Assembly (NCBI GenBank): GCA_964639225.1
Contig: CAZXCK010000019.1
Span: 1-44,506, forward strand
Direction: 5' to 3'
Length of the DNA stretch: 44,506 nt
Origin: CAZXCK01 sp964639225
Lineage (GTDB): Bacteria > Chloroflexota > Anaerolineae > Aggregatilineales > Phototrophicaceae
Both the position numbers and the translations under genes were made by a program. Each line of letters begins with the position of its first letter. Position 1 is the stretch's first letter. The notes below the pieces were generated by a model. That model was not told where the DNA came from, did not search any database, and worked only from the letters and a program-made list of their open reading frames with translations. Positions 7,525 through 16,141 of this stretch are shown in pieces.

Positions 7525-8620
7525 GTGGCTGGGCCCAATTCCAATTTTTCGGAAAACAAGGGTTTCCCCAAGGAACTGCAGCCGCGCGGCCGAGAGCGAA
7601 ACGCGTTGAAACTGCAGGCCATTGAGATCAAACAGAAACTGAATTTTGAGCGCGTGGCGGATGCGAAAAGTGTTCTGGCCGGCGCCCCGATAACCGGCAG
7701 TGACCTGGTTGTTGAGGGGGGCAACGGCCGCTCCTGGGGCATTCGGGAGGCTTATCGGGAAGGGCTCGACGTTGCCGAGAAATACCGGCAGAACCTGATC
7801 GATAACGCGGAGCGTTTCGGCCTGGATCCCACGGAGATCAAGAAGATTCCCGATCCGGTACTGATTCGCGAGCGTCTGAGTGAATTCAAGGACCGGGCGG
7901 AATTTGCGCGGCTGACCAACCAATCGGACACTGCGGTCATGAGTCCGACGGAGACCGCGCAGGCGGATGCGAAACATCTTACTGACGGGGACTTGAGCGT
8001 ATTCGAGCCTTCCCAGGAGGGGGACATTACCGCAGCCTCCAACCGGGCGTTTGTGACAGCTTTTATGAACAGGTTGGGGACCAATGAATACGCGGGGTAT
8101 CTCACCAATGACGGGCGATACACCAAGCAGTTTGTTGACCGGGTGCAGGCGGCATATTTTACAAGGCCTATCAAAACGACGCCCTGGTCAGCCTTATGGC
8201 CGAGGAGACAGACCCTGGCATAAAAAACATACTCAGCGCTCTGACCGTTGCGGCGCCCAGATTTGTCAAGGCCCGGGCGCTAAACGAGAAAAAGTTCAAT
8301 GAAACACAGATCGTCGAAAACATTGTCGGTGCCGTGGACGTGGTTCGACAGGCCAGGGAGCAGGGCACTGCGGTTGAGGGTGTGCTGGCGCAGACTCTGC
8401 TGTTTGATCAAAGGATCCCGGAGGTGTCCAAGAAAATAGCGCTTTTTATCGACGAAAATAAGCGCAGCGCAAAGCGCCAGGGCTCATGCTGAAAACCATA
8501 GGCGACTCGCTGCACCAGGCGATCAGTGATCAGGAAAATAAAGCCTTGCCGGGGCTTAGTTTTAAGGATATAAATATCCAGGAGATAGTCCAAAACGCTC
8601 TTGAGAAGGTGGAGGCCTTA
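7525..8620 (+). pseudogene. Broken DdrB/ParB-like phage gene
   Basis: The translation resembles the DdrB-like ParB domain of phage anti-restriction or late proteins: LQPRGRERNAL, then GAPITGSDLVVEGGNGR, RLGTNEYAGYLTNDGRYTKQ and SALTVAAPRFVKARAL. It is broken. Frame 1 (from 7525) gives way to frame 2 near 8160 (KAYQNDALVSLMAEETDPGI is recovered only there) and then to frame 3 near 8485 (MLKTIGDSLHQAI). The N-terminus is also missing, since the similarity starts inside the domain 3 nt after the terS stop. That suggests a deletion that removed the genes between terS and this one. Sequencing errors could explain the frameshifts but not the missing N-terminus. Confidence 0.65.
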
Positions 8621-8621
8621 A

Positions 8622-8789
8622 ATGCCAGAGGATCAGAGCAGGTCGAGTTATTCGAAGAAACTGGAGGATATGTTCGTGGAGGCGATCGAGGCGGCGAACG
8701 AGGCGGACGTGGACGAGCCGCCCCTGGTGTGGCCAAAACTGCCGGAGAATCTCAGGGCGAACGATCCGGAACAGAAGGAAAGCTAAAAG
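8622..8789 (+). CDS. Possible 55-residue acidic protein
   Basis: A short frame starts MPEDQSRSSYSKKLEDMF and ends NDPEQKES. It has a strong ribosome binding site, GGAGG, 6 nt before the ATG. Its composition (EAIEAANEADVDEPPLVWP) is more natural than that of the overlapping frame, which reads as repeated Gly-Arg. I do not recognise a family. It may be a surviving small gene between the DdrB remnant and the JAB remnant. Confidence 0.35.
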
Positions 8790-8804
8790 AACCGGAGGCA
8801 AATT

Positions 8805-9442
8805 ATGTCGAAGGTACTTATCTTAAAGAACCATCCCAAAGCGATAAGGCGTCGTTTAGACAGGGAGAACTGCCGTTTGGCAAATCGAGGGCAAAAAGCC
8901 CCGGTGATACAGGGCCCGAGGCATTACCCCGAAGTCCCCGAAACATTGTTATGCGGACGACCGGAAGAATTGATGCAGATGGGAATACCGTGTCTTCTGC
9001 CGCGGATGCCGCCGCCTTACTCTCATTCCTGACAGAATCCCCCCAGGAAAGAATCTACGTTCTTGCCACGGATAAAAAAGGCAAGGTTCTGCAGATCCAT
9101 GATTATACGAAAGGGACCAGGAGCGCTTCCTCCGTTGGTGTCAGCGAGGTGGTCGGCCCGATTTTCGATATCCCGAATGCAAAACAGGTCTACTTCACCC
9201 ACAATCACCCGGGCGGCGGGGCAAGACCCAACGCGTCCGACCAGGATATCCTGCAGCGTTTAAAGGAACTCCTGGCACTGAAGGATATCGACCTTCAAGG
9301 CCAGATCGTCTCAGGCGATACCTACGTCACTTTTACCGAAAAAGGAAACTCCGAGCCCGCAAAGATCCGCAGGACCATCCGGAAGACAACACTTCCCAAG
9401 CAGGAGCGGGCGTATAAAAAGGCCGGCACGGAGGCGCGGATG
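8805..9442 (+). pseudogene. JAB/RadC-like metalloprotease domain, 3'-truncated
   Basis: From about 8930 the frame encodes a JAB-fold domain: RIYVLATDKKGKVLQIHDY, then YFTHNHPGGGARPNASDQD, which holds the HxHPxG...SxxD zinc motif, and DIDLQGQIVSG. Such domains occur in phage proteins beside DdrB-like ParB domains. Upstream, a separate frame from the ATG at 8805 (MSKVLILKNHPKAIRRRL, with GGAGG before it) looks natural but does not join the JAB frame without a shift. Similarity ends near 9442, where a helicase remnant in another frame begins. This is best read as a decayed mosaic. Confidence 0.5.
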
Positions 9443-10453
9443 TTCGGCGTATTCTTTTCGTGTGCTACAACGTCATCCTTGTCAATTACATCAAGCGCAT
9501 TCTGGCGGACTAACAGGTTCCCCCGGGCGATGACGGGGTCGAGGTGATGCACTTTTTCCAGTTGGGCGCCAGAATCTGCGGGGAAGAGGTGCAACATAAA
9601 AACGAGGACCGGGACTACTATGACCTCGAAACACAGGCAGCCGTGGAAAAGCTCCCGGACTGGCCCGTCCGCTATGATGCGGTTTTTATCGATGAGGGGT
9701 AGGATTTCTTGAACGATATGCTGCGGGTGATTATGCCCCTCCTGAACACCCGGACCAACAACTATACCATGACGCGTACCAGGATATCTATGTCCCCCAG
9801 GTCATGGAAAGCGGTCGGCATCCAGGCCCGCGGAAGGGAGCACCGACTGTCCTGGGCATATTGCAACATAAAAGAGATCGCGGACCTGGCGGAATCCCTG
9901 TCCTGCACCCAAAAACCGCCGGACAAAACCGTATCCGGCGATCAGTTTTACCTGCTCCCGGACACATTCGGCACCTTCCACGGCCCCACACCGGAAGTAA
10001 TCCGTTTTTCAGACTTCCAGGAAAGCCCGGCCTACGTGGCGGACAAAAGCAAAGAGCTTTCAGACGCCCAGGGCTATCCCTTATCTGAAATCGCCGTCCT
10101 TTATGCCATGAAATTCCCGGACCGCCTGCCGGGCATCCATGTGCCTCATCTTTTGGGGGACTACCATGGAAAGTAGGGGTATCCTGCATCACTGGATATC
10201 CGAGGATTTCGGTGTCAAGCAGTCCTATGACATCACCAAGAACAAAGTTACCGTCTCGAACATCCACAGCGTTAAAGGATTCGATTACGCCTGAGTGTTT
10301 GTCATCGGCCTGGACTGGATGGAGGTGGGGCGAAGAACCCGGGAGCAGATCGACCGGCTCGCCTGCGTAGCTATCACCAGGTCCCGGAGGCATTTGTTTG
10401 CGCCGTATTGCTTTGAGATCCACCTGATCAGGAAAATTATGGACGATGTATAA
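9443..10453 (+). pseudogene. 3' half of an SF1 (UvrD-like) helicase, decayed
   Basis: Pieces of a superfamily I helicase are visible in several frames: RILFVCYNVILVNYIKRIL near 9443, the motif II region YDAVFIDEG-x-DF near 9680-9708, DAYQDIYVP near 9780, and the C-terminal SVKGFDYA and ACVAITRSRRHLF motifs near 10270-10395. In-frame stops (TAA near 9510, TAG at the Q of DEGQDF, TGA after FDYA) and at least two frameshifts break it. The first half, including Walker A, is absent, so a junction lies near 9443. The final stop is at 10451-10453. The full gene was probably a NERD-type or phage helicase. Confidence 0.65.
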
Positions 10454-10837
10454 GGGGGCCTCAAGTTTTATTCGTCAGTGCACCCGCATGCTTCTTCCCA
10501 CCAGAAATAAACTCCTTCCGGTTTCTCCTCCGGAAGGGGTTCGCTTTGACTTTACAAATCCTTGAAAACCTGTAAAATTTGATTTAATCTGGTAACGCAC
10601 ATTGGCCAAAGTAGTAAATAACCATGAAATAAGAAAAGATCAGGACTCGTTTCTATAAACTCAATTTTTGGGAATCCAACCGAGAGTTTGCTACGTTTCA
10701 AAGTACACTCGTTGTCATTGACTCCGGGTACCGATTGGGTCAGCGCGGACTTAACCTGCACTTTCCGCTTTTTTTTTTTAACTGCCGACTCAATTAATAA
10801 ACTATAAAAATAGAATCATACAATATCGAGGTGATAA
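10454..10837. other. Intergenic boundary between phage remnant and 7-deazaguanine operon
   Basis: I see no convincing gene here. A hairpin with stem CCTTCCGG (10514-10521) and CCGGAAGG (10530-10537) has no T tract. A weaker hairpin, GCGGA (10745-10749) with TCCGC (10764-10768), is followed by 11 T and may be a terminator. A 69-residue minus-strand frame at 10552-10761 has no recognisable features. The A+T-rich stretch 10780-10837 must hold the queD promoter, but no clear -35/-10 pair stands out, and I see no preQ1 riboswitch. Confidence 0.5.
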
Positions 10838-11218
10838 ATGGCCGGGGTTTACGAGGTATATGTCAAAACGCATTTTTCAGCGGCGCATGCCCTGGACGGA
10901 TATGATGGTGACTGTGCCAGGCTGCATGGGCACAATTGGATTATTGAAGTTTATGTAAAATGCAAAAAGCTGGATGAAATCGGTATCGGCATCGATTTCC
11001 GGGATATAAAAAAGGTGATCAAAGAGGTGCTTGGTGGATTGGATCACTCCAATTTAAACGATATCCCGGCGTTTCAAAACATCAATCCGACCTCAGAAAA
11101 CATTGCAAAATATCTGTATCACGAAATCGGCAAGCAATTTAACTCTGAATATATCAATGTCTCCAAAATCAAGGTTTGTGAAACACCTGGCGCCGGTGCC
11201 TTCTACTGGGAAGAATAG
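10838..11218 (+). CDS. queD: 6-carboxy-tetrahydropterin synthase
   Basis: QueD converts 7,8-dihydroneopterin triphosphate to 6-carboxy-5,6,7,8-tetrahydropterin, an early step to preQ0. The 126-residue protein has the family's zinc histidines in HFSAAHAL and LHGHNW, the catalytic Cys of DCARLHGH, LDHSNLND, and CETPGAGAFYWE at the C-terminus. GAGGTGATAA before the ATG sets the start. It is the first gene of a tight operon with queC and folE2, feeding the DNA-modifying enzyme downstream rather than (or as well as) tRNA queuosine. Confidence 0.95.
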   Translation: MAGVYEVYVKTHFSAAHALDGYDGDCARLHGHNWIIEVYVKCKKLDEIGIGIDFRDIKKVIKEVLGGLDHSNLNDIPAFQNINPTSENIAKYLYHEIGKQFNSEYINVSKIKVCETPGAGAFYWEE

Positions 11219-11221
11219 ATA

Positions 11222-11914
11222 ATGGTTGAAATGAAAAAAGCGGTGGTGCTTTCAAGTGGCGGGCTCGATTCCACAACAGTCATGACTATCGCTAAAGCCG
11301 AGGGTTTTGAAATATACAGCATCAGTTTTCGTTATGGCCAGCGGCATTTTTATGAGCTTGAAGCCGCTCAAAAGGTCGCTGCCGCACTGGGTGCGCAAAA
11401 ACACTTGGTGCTTGATATTGATTTGACCAAAATCGGTGGATCGGCATTAACAGCCGATATTGCAGTGCCAAAAGGGCGGGATGAATCCCAAATGAATAAC
11501 ATCCCGATTACCTATGTGCCGGCGAGAAATACGATTTTTCTGTCCTGCGCCCTGGCTTGGGCTGAGACCTTAGATGCAAGGGACATTTTTCTGGGTGTCA
11601 ATGCCATCGATTACAGCGGTTATCCCGATTGCCGGCCCGAATTTATCGATGCTTTTGAGCGCATGGCCAACCTTGCTACCAAGGCAGGTCTTGAAGGGGA
11701 TCGGCCGATCAAAATACATACCCCGTTGATTCATTTAACCAAAGCACAGATTATCCGTAAAGGTATGTCGCTCGGGGTTGATTATGGGATGACGCACAGT
11801 TGCTATGATCCTTCTGAAAAAGGAGAGGCATGTGGCCAATGTGACAGCTGCATATTGCGGAAAAAAGGATTCCATGAAGCCGGTGTTGAAGACCCGACGT
11901 CATACATAAATTAG
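11222..11914 (+). CDS. queC: 7-cyano-7-deazaguanine (preQ0) synthase
   Basis: QueC makes preQ0 from 7-carboxy-7-deazaguanine, ammonia and ATP. This 230-residue protein has the PP-loop ATP pyrophosphatase motif SSGGLDSTT near residue 10, the YVPARNTIFLS block, and a C-terminal zinc site with four Cys in CYDPSEKGEACGQCDSC. It begins 3 nt after queD stops, so the genes are surely co-transcribed. QueE, which makes its substrate, is not in this window and would have to be supplied from elsewhere. Confidence 0.95.
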   Translation: MVEMKKAVVLSSGGLDSTTVMTIAKAEGFEIYSISFRYGQRHFYELEAAQKVAAALGAQKHLVLDIDLTKIGGSALTADIAVPKGRDESQMNNIPITYVPARNTIFLSCALAWAETLDARDIFLGVNAIDYSGYPDCRPEFIDAFERMANLATKAGLEGDRPIKIHTPLIHLTKAQIIRKGMSLGVDYGMTHSCYDPSEKGEACGQCDSCILRKKGFHEAGVEDPTSYIN

Positions 11915-11943
11915 CATGTTTCATTTTTCACAAGGAAAAACAG

Positions 11944-12729
11944 ATGATCGATGTGCAGATGCAACCCGGTTTAAATGACCTTGATATCGACAAGGTGGGT
12001 ATTTCCGATGTGAGTTATCCAATCGATGTGCTGGATAAAAATAACGTAAAACAAAGCGCAACGGCCATGGTCAACATGTATGTAGACCTGCCCCATATAT
12101 ACAAGGGCACTCACATGAGTCGTTTTATTGAAATACTTAATCAATACCGTGGCGAAATTACTGTTCGCAATATGAGCGGTATTTTAAAAGAAATTGCAAA
12201 GAGTCTGGAAGCGAAATCCGCCCATATGGAGATTTCGTTTAAGTATTTTATTGAAAAAACAGCCCCTGTATCACAATCGAAAAGCCTCATGGGTTATGAC
12301 TGCCGTTTTATCGGAACATATATAGAAGACAATGGTGATGATTTTATTCTGGAAGTAAAAACACCGGTAATGAATTTGTGCCCGTGCTCAAAGGAAATTA
12401 GCTTAACCGCCGCCCATAATCAGCGCAGTGAGGTAACCATACAAGTACGGTTCAATGATTTTGTTTGGATTGAAGATATTGTTAACCTTGCGGAAAAATC
12501 AGCGAGCTGCGATTTGTATGCGGTGCTGAAGCGGCCGGATGAAAAATATGTAGCTGAAAAAGCCTACGACAATCCAAGATTTGTGGAAGATATCGTCCGA
12601 ATGATTGGCCATGAACTGATGATGAATGAAAAAATAATATGGTTTTCGGTTATTTCCAAAAACTTTGAAAGTATTCACAGCCATAACGCATATGCGTCTA
12701 TTGAACGAGACAAACGTAAAGCATCATGA
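11944..12729 (+). CDS. folE2: GTP cyclohydrolase FolE2 (type IB)
   Basis: FolE2 opens GTP to dihydroneopterin triphosphate, the substrate of QueD. The 261-residue protein shows the family block MNLCPCSKEIS (C146, C148) followed by AAHNQRSEVTIQV. Near the C-terminus it has SIHSHNAYASIERDK. An AAGGAAAAA site precedes the ATG. Having a dedicated cyclohydrolase in the operon lets the island make the pathway's entry substrate itself. QueF has a similar fold, but the Cys-Pro-Cys motif and length favour FolE2. Confidence 0.9.
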   Translation: MIDVQMQPGLNDLDIDKVGISDVSYPIDVLDKNNVKQSATAMVNMYVDLPHIYKGTHMSRFIEILNQYRGEITVRNMSGILKEIAKSLEAKSAHMEISFKYFIEKTAPVSQSKSLMGYDCRFIGTYIEDNGDDFILEVKTPVMNLCPCSKEISLTAAHNQRSEVTIQVRFNDFVWIEDIVNLAEKSASCDLYAVLKRPDEKYVAEKAYDNPRFVEDIVRMIGHELMMNEKIIWFSVISKNFESIHSHNAYASIERDKRKAS

Positions 12730-12747
12730 CTTAGAGGGTCTCTCCAG

Positions 12748-14904
12748 TTGAAAATATTGATAATAACAGCCTGCACAGGAAAAAAGAAGGTGGGGCACCC
12801 ATCTTCCTTGAAGATCAGTGATTTTTTTCAAGGGGATGAGCATATAAAGCGTTGTGAAAAGAAAATTGCCGATTTAATGTGCATCGCTGAAAACCTGTAT
12901 ACCGGCCAGCAGCATGTGCGATTGATGCGAGGGGTGGAGTATATAAGAGACCAGCAGCTTGAATCCAACACTGATTGGCACGTTGATCTTCGGATTCTTT
13001 CGGCCGGTTATGGCCTTATTGAATCCAATCGCGAAATTGCACCTTATGAATGCACATTTCAGGGAATGAAAACCGCAGAGATTCTTGCACTTGCCGAGAA
13101 ACGCCATATCCCGGAAGATTTTAAAAAAACAGTTGCCCGTCATTATGATCTCGGCTTGATCCTGTTGGGCGATGGATATCTCAAGGCTTGTCAAATTGAT
13201 AGCGAAGTTGAATGGGGTGGCCCGACGATCCTTTTTTGCGGCAAAGAAGCTGCCAAACGATTGCCAAAAGACGAAAAGCTAAAAATCGTCCCGGCATCAA
13301 ATGCTGAAGCCAAAAGGTTTTCATGCGGGTTGGTTGGTCTAAAAGGCGAATTGGCATCGCGGGTATTACATCGCATCAAAGACAATCCTGTTGTTTTGAG
13401 CCAATTAATTGATGCCAAAAGCGATGTGTTGCCCCTTTTGGATCAACCACTTGCAAAGCCTGAGCTATCCAAACGGGATACCTCACCCGCAACCGAGCAA
13501 CCGGTCATTCATATCCCCTATTCGTGGAAAAAGAAAAGCCAGAAAAACAAAATGCGCTACTTCATCCCGGAATGGGATGATCTGGTTAACCCAAACTATG
13601 ACTTCATAACCGACACTCACCCACCTGGAACAGGGGACGCCTATGAACATGCCCTGTATGCGCATCAGATTTTCGAAGAACCCCCATACGACGGGATCCT
13701 GGTTTCCAAGGTGGTCGTTGAGGGCAAAAAGCGAAAAAAAGAACTCCTCACGCAACTGGGTGTCCACCAATATCTTCGCGTTCCCCGGACATTTCCCGTT
13801 ATGGGCGATTGCGGGGCCTTCGGTTACATCATGGAAGATGACCCTCCCTATGATACCGAAGAAATTCTCGATTATTACGAAAGTCTTGATTTTGATTACG
13901 GGGTAAGCATTGATCATTTGATCGTACCCGGTGCCCTGAAAAAAGACACCTGCTACGCCATCCAAGGCAAATCCGAACCTAAAGAAATCAGTGCCGAAGA
14001 ATACAAGCAACTCAATGATTCCGGAAGAGCCACAGAAATAAAATCAGCGGCACGGCAATTATCGCTGTTTGATGATAATCAAATTCAAATTTTCAAAAAT
14101 GAATGTATCGATGAGAATAAGCGACAATACCGATATGATCTGACGATTCGCAATGCACGTGAGTTCATTGAGAAACATAAGGCAGGGAATTATAGTTTTA
14201 CCCCTATTGGAGCGGTCCAGGGTTGGTCGCCTGAAAGTTACGCCCATGCTGTAAAAGAATATCAAAAAATGGGGTATACATACATCGCCTTAGGTGGATT
14301 GGTTCGGAGCCAAACCAAGACCATCCTTGAAATCTTGGAAGCGGTTAATAAGGTGCTTAAACCAGGCGTGGGGCTTCATCTTTTTGGCGTAGCCCGCCCG
14401 AACGCCCTGGAAGACATGTACCGACTCGGAGTGCGCAGCATTGACAGCGCCTCCTTCTTGAGACGCGCCTGGCTCGGCGCCACATCCAATTATTTTACGC
14501 CCACCGGCAATTATGCCGCTATCCGGGTCCCCCAGGCCGGGAAAAGTTTCCGGGCCAAGCGTATTGTCCAGGAAGGAAAAGCCTCCCTTGAAGAACTTCA
14601 GCAGTTGGAAAAAAAATGCATCGATCTATTGCGTGCCTACGATCGCGGCGAAATAGAGATGGAGCCGGTTTTGGATGCGGTTATGACCTATGATGACTGG
14701 ATGGGGGAAAACCGAAACGGGCACAGGGAGCTTTTTAAAAAAACCCTTGAAGAACGACCCTGGCAAAAATGCAAATGCCGTATTTGCAGAGAAAAAGGCA
14801 TTGATGTCATTATTTTCCGGGGCAACAACCGCAACCGGCGACGTGGGTTCCACAACACCAAAATCTTTTACGACCAGTTCTGTCAAATGTTTGGGGAGAA
14901 ATAA
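12748..14904 (+). CDS. dpdA: DpdA-like DNA-guanine transglycosylase
   Basis: DpdA exchanges guanine in DNA for a preQ0-derived base, by analogy with tRNA-guanine transglycosylase. This 718-residue protein has an N-terminal DUF6884-like domain (ITACTGKKK near 6, then ILSAGYGLIES near 85) and a C-terminal TGT barrel from about 265. Candidate catalytic acids are D354 (GDCGAF, replacing the DSGGF of tRNA enzymes) and the nucleophile D566 (RSIDSASF). The TGT zinc site is complete: C675, C677, C680, H702. It begins with TTG after AGAGGG, 18 nt after folE2. The nurA stop-start junction that follows has no gap. Its place directly after a preQ0 operon is the strongest evidence for DNA modification. 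Confidence 0.88.
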   Translation: MKILIITACTGKKKVGHPSSLKISDFFQGDEHIKRCEKKIADLMCIAENLYTGQQHVRLMRGVEYIRDQQLESNTDWHVDLRILSAGYGLIESNREIAPYECTFQGMKTAEILALAEKRHIPEDFKKTVARHYDLGLILLGDGYLKACQIDSEVEWGGPTILFCGKEAAKRLPKDEKLKIVPASNAEAKRFSCGLVGLKGELASRVLHRIKDNPVVLSQLIDAKSDVLPLLDQPLAKPELSKRDTSPATEQPVIHIPYSWKKKSQKNKMRYFIPEWDDLVNPNYDFITDTHPPGTGDAYEHALYAHQIFEEPPYDGILVSKVVVEGKKRKKELLTQLGVHQYLRVPRTFPVMGDCGAFGYIMEDDPPYDTEEILDYYESLDFDYGVSIDHLIVPGALKKDTCYAIQGKSEPKEISAEEYKQLNDSGRATEIKSAARQLSLFDDNQIQIFKNECIDENKRQYRYDLTIRNAREFIEKHKAGNYSFTPIGAVQGWSPESYAHAVKEYQKMGYTYIALGGLVRSQTKTILEILEAVNKVLKPGVGLHLFGVARPNALEDMYRLGVRSIDSASFLRRAWLGATSNYFTPTGNYAAIRVPQAGKSFRAKRIVQEGKASLEELQQLEKKCIDLLRAYDRGEIEMEPVLDAVMTYDDWMGENRNGHRELFKKTLEERPWQKCKCRICREKGIDVIIFRGNNRNRRRGFHNTKIFYDQFCQMFGEK

Positions 14905-16098
14905 ATGGATTTTGACTTTTTGAACCGCAAATTTATAAACACATCTGCAGAGGCGGTTCATCATTTGCGCCAATCCATCGAAGCCGCCGAACCCCCGGAA
15001 GAAGAGTTGATTGCCCTTTGCGAGCGTCTGACCCGCTTTGATCACTGCTATACCCTCCAAGAAGATTTTATCATTGCAGCATCGGATGGTTCCGGTGAAT
15101 TTCCCATCCTTAACCAGGATGATATTTTTATGCACTTTGTGGTGGCAGCCGGTGCAGTGTTTGAAACATGCACCCAAAAGCAGCACAAATTGTCGGTCAT
15201 CGACGCAGATGACCTTATGTACGCGGGCTTGATCAATCTCTTCGATGCGGATAATGGCGTGCGAAACGGATACCGTTTTTTGCTCAGACAACTGATCGGA
15301 CTTGATCTTAAAGATTTGAAAGAGCACTCTGATTACTGCACCCTGTTTTCATCCCAAGGCCGGGTAAAGATTACACCCGCTGACGTAACCTGGGAAAATG
15401 CCGCTTTTTCAAAAACGTCCCAAATCGGTACCCATGCGTATATGATTCGGTCCCTGGCCGAACTTGGTACGGGCCTCCGGTGTCTGCCTTCAAAACCAAA
15501 ATACCTGCTGCTCGACACCTCTCTTGTTTATTTTCTCATGGGGGAGTCCATTTATTTGCCGGAATTGTTGAAGCGATACCTGATAAACCGGGCCAATGAG
15601 CAGGGAACGGCTGTATTGGGTATTTGCAAATCCCATAATATACCCAATGGAGATCTTTTGGGCCGATGGGCAGCCGAGCGATACGATGCCAAAAACCATT
15701 GGTTTCTTCGCCTGCCGTCTGATGCCCTGGGAGAACGAAAGCCATCCTTTCTGGATGATCGTGAAGTGCCCCCCAAGCATGGGGTGTCGTATCTTTTCAA
15801 GTTTCATGAAGTGTCTTTTCCTATGCGCCTGGACATGGATGCCGGGTTTTGGCGAAACCACATAAAGGGTGATAAGGAAGCCGAAAAACGACTTTTTTGC
15901 GACCTGGATTATACCTGCCACGATGTGCGCAGTTATGGCTATCCATATCCATTGCATGCAGCCCATCGCCGGGCCAGTCTGACCAGAAATGAACGAAAGG
16001 CCGTGCGGGATATACTGTTACAGCAGTCGCAGAAAGAAGGGGTTTTAAGGGGCGCCTTCATGCGATCACAGGAGGATGTGCACCAGTCAGGCATTTGA
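14905..16098 (+). CDS. nurA: NurA-family nuclease, first copy
   Basis: NurA is a 5'-3' exo/endonuclease that works with the HerA translocase. In this 397-residue protein the first catalytic acid is D61 (IIAASDGSGEF). A second motif, LLLDTSLVYFLMGE, lies near 200, a Lys motif, GICKSHN, near 240, and the signature GYPYPLHAAHRRASLT at the C-terminus. The start codon follows the dpdA stop with no gap, so the two proteins are probably made together. The herA gene begins 43 nt later. A nuclease coupled to a base-modification enzyme suggests a restriction role, but repair cannot be excluded. Confidence 0.8.
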   Translation: MDFDFLNRKFINTSAEAVHHLRQSIEAAEPPEEELIALCERLTRFDHCYTLQEDFIIAASDGSGEFPILNQDDIFMHFVVAAGAVFETCTQKQHKLSVIDADDLMYAGLINLFDADNGVRNGYRFLLRQLIGLDLKDLKEHSDYCTLFSSQGRVKITPADVTWENAAFSKTSQIGTHAYMIRSLAELGTGLRCLPSKPKYLLLDTSLVYFLMGESIYLPELLKRYLINRANEQGTAVLGICKSHNIPNGDLLGRWAAERYDAKNHWFLRLPSDALGERKPSFLDDREVPPKHGVSYLFKFHEVSFPMRLDMDAGFWRNHIKGDKEAEKRLFCDLDYTCHDVRSYGYPYPLHAAHRRASLTRNERKAVRDILLQQSQKEGVLRGAFMRSQEDVHQSGI

Positions 16099-16141
16099 AC
16101 TTATCCAACCATAGCAAAGCACCACTCAACAAAGGGGGCAT

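Noticed and set aside
10552..10761. 69-residue minus-strand frame before queD
   Set aside because: It has no ribosome site, no recognisable motif, and lies in a region with no other gene signs.
10780..10837. preQ1 riboswitch upstream of queD
   Set aside because: I looked for a short pseudoknot with an A-rich tail and found no convincing stem.
11944..12729. QueF nitrile reductase
   Set aside because: The LCPCSKE block and length fit FolE2 better, and its product is needed by QueD next door.
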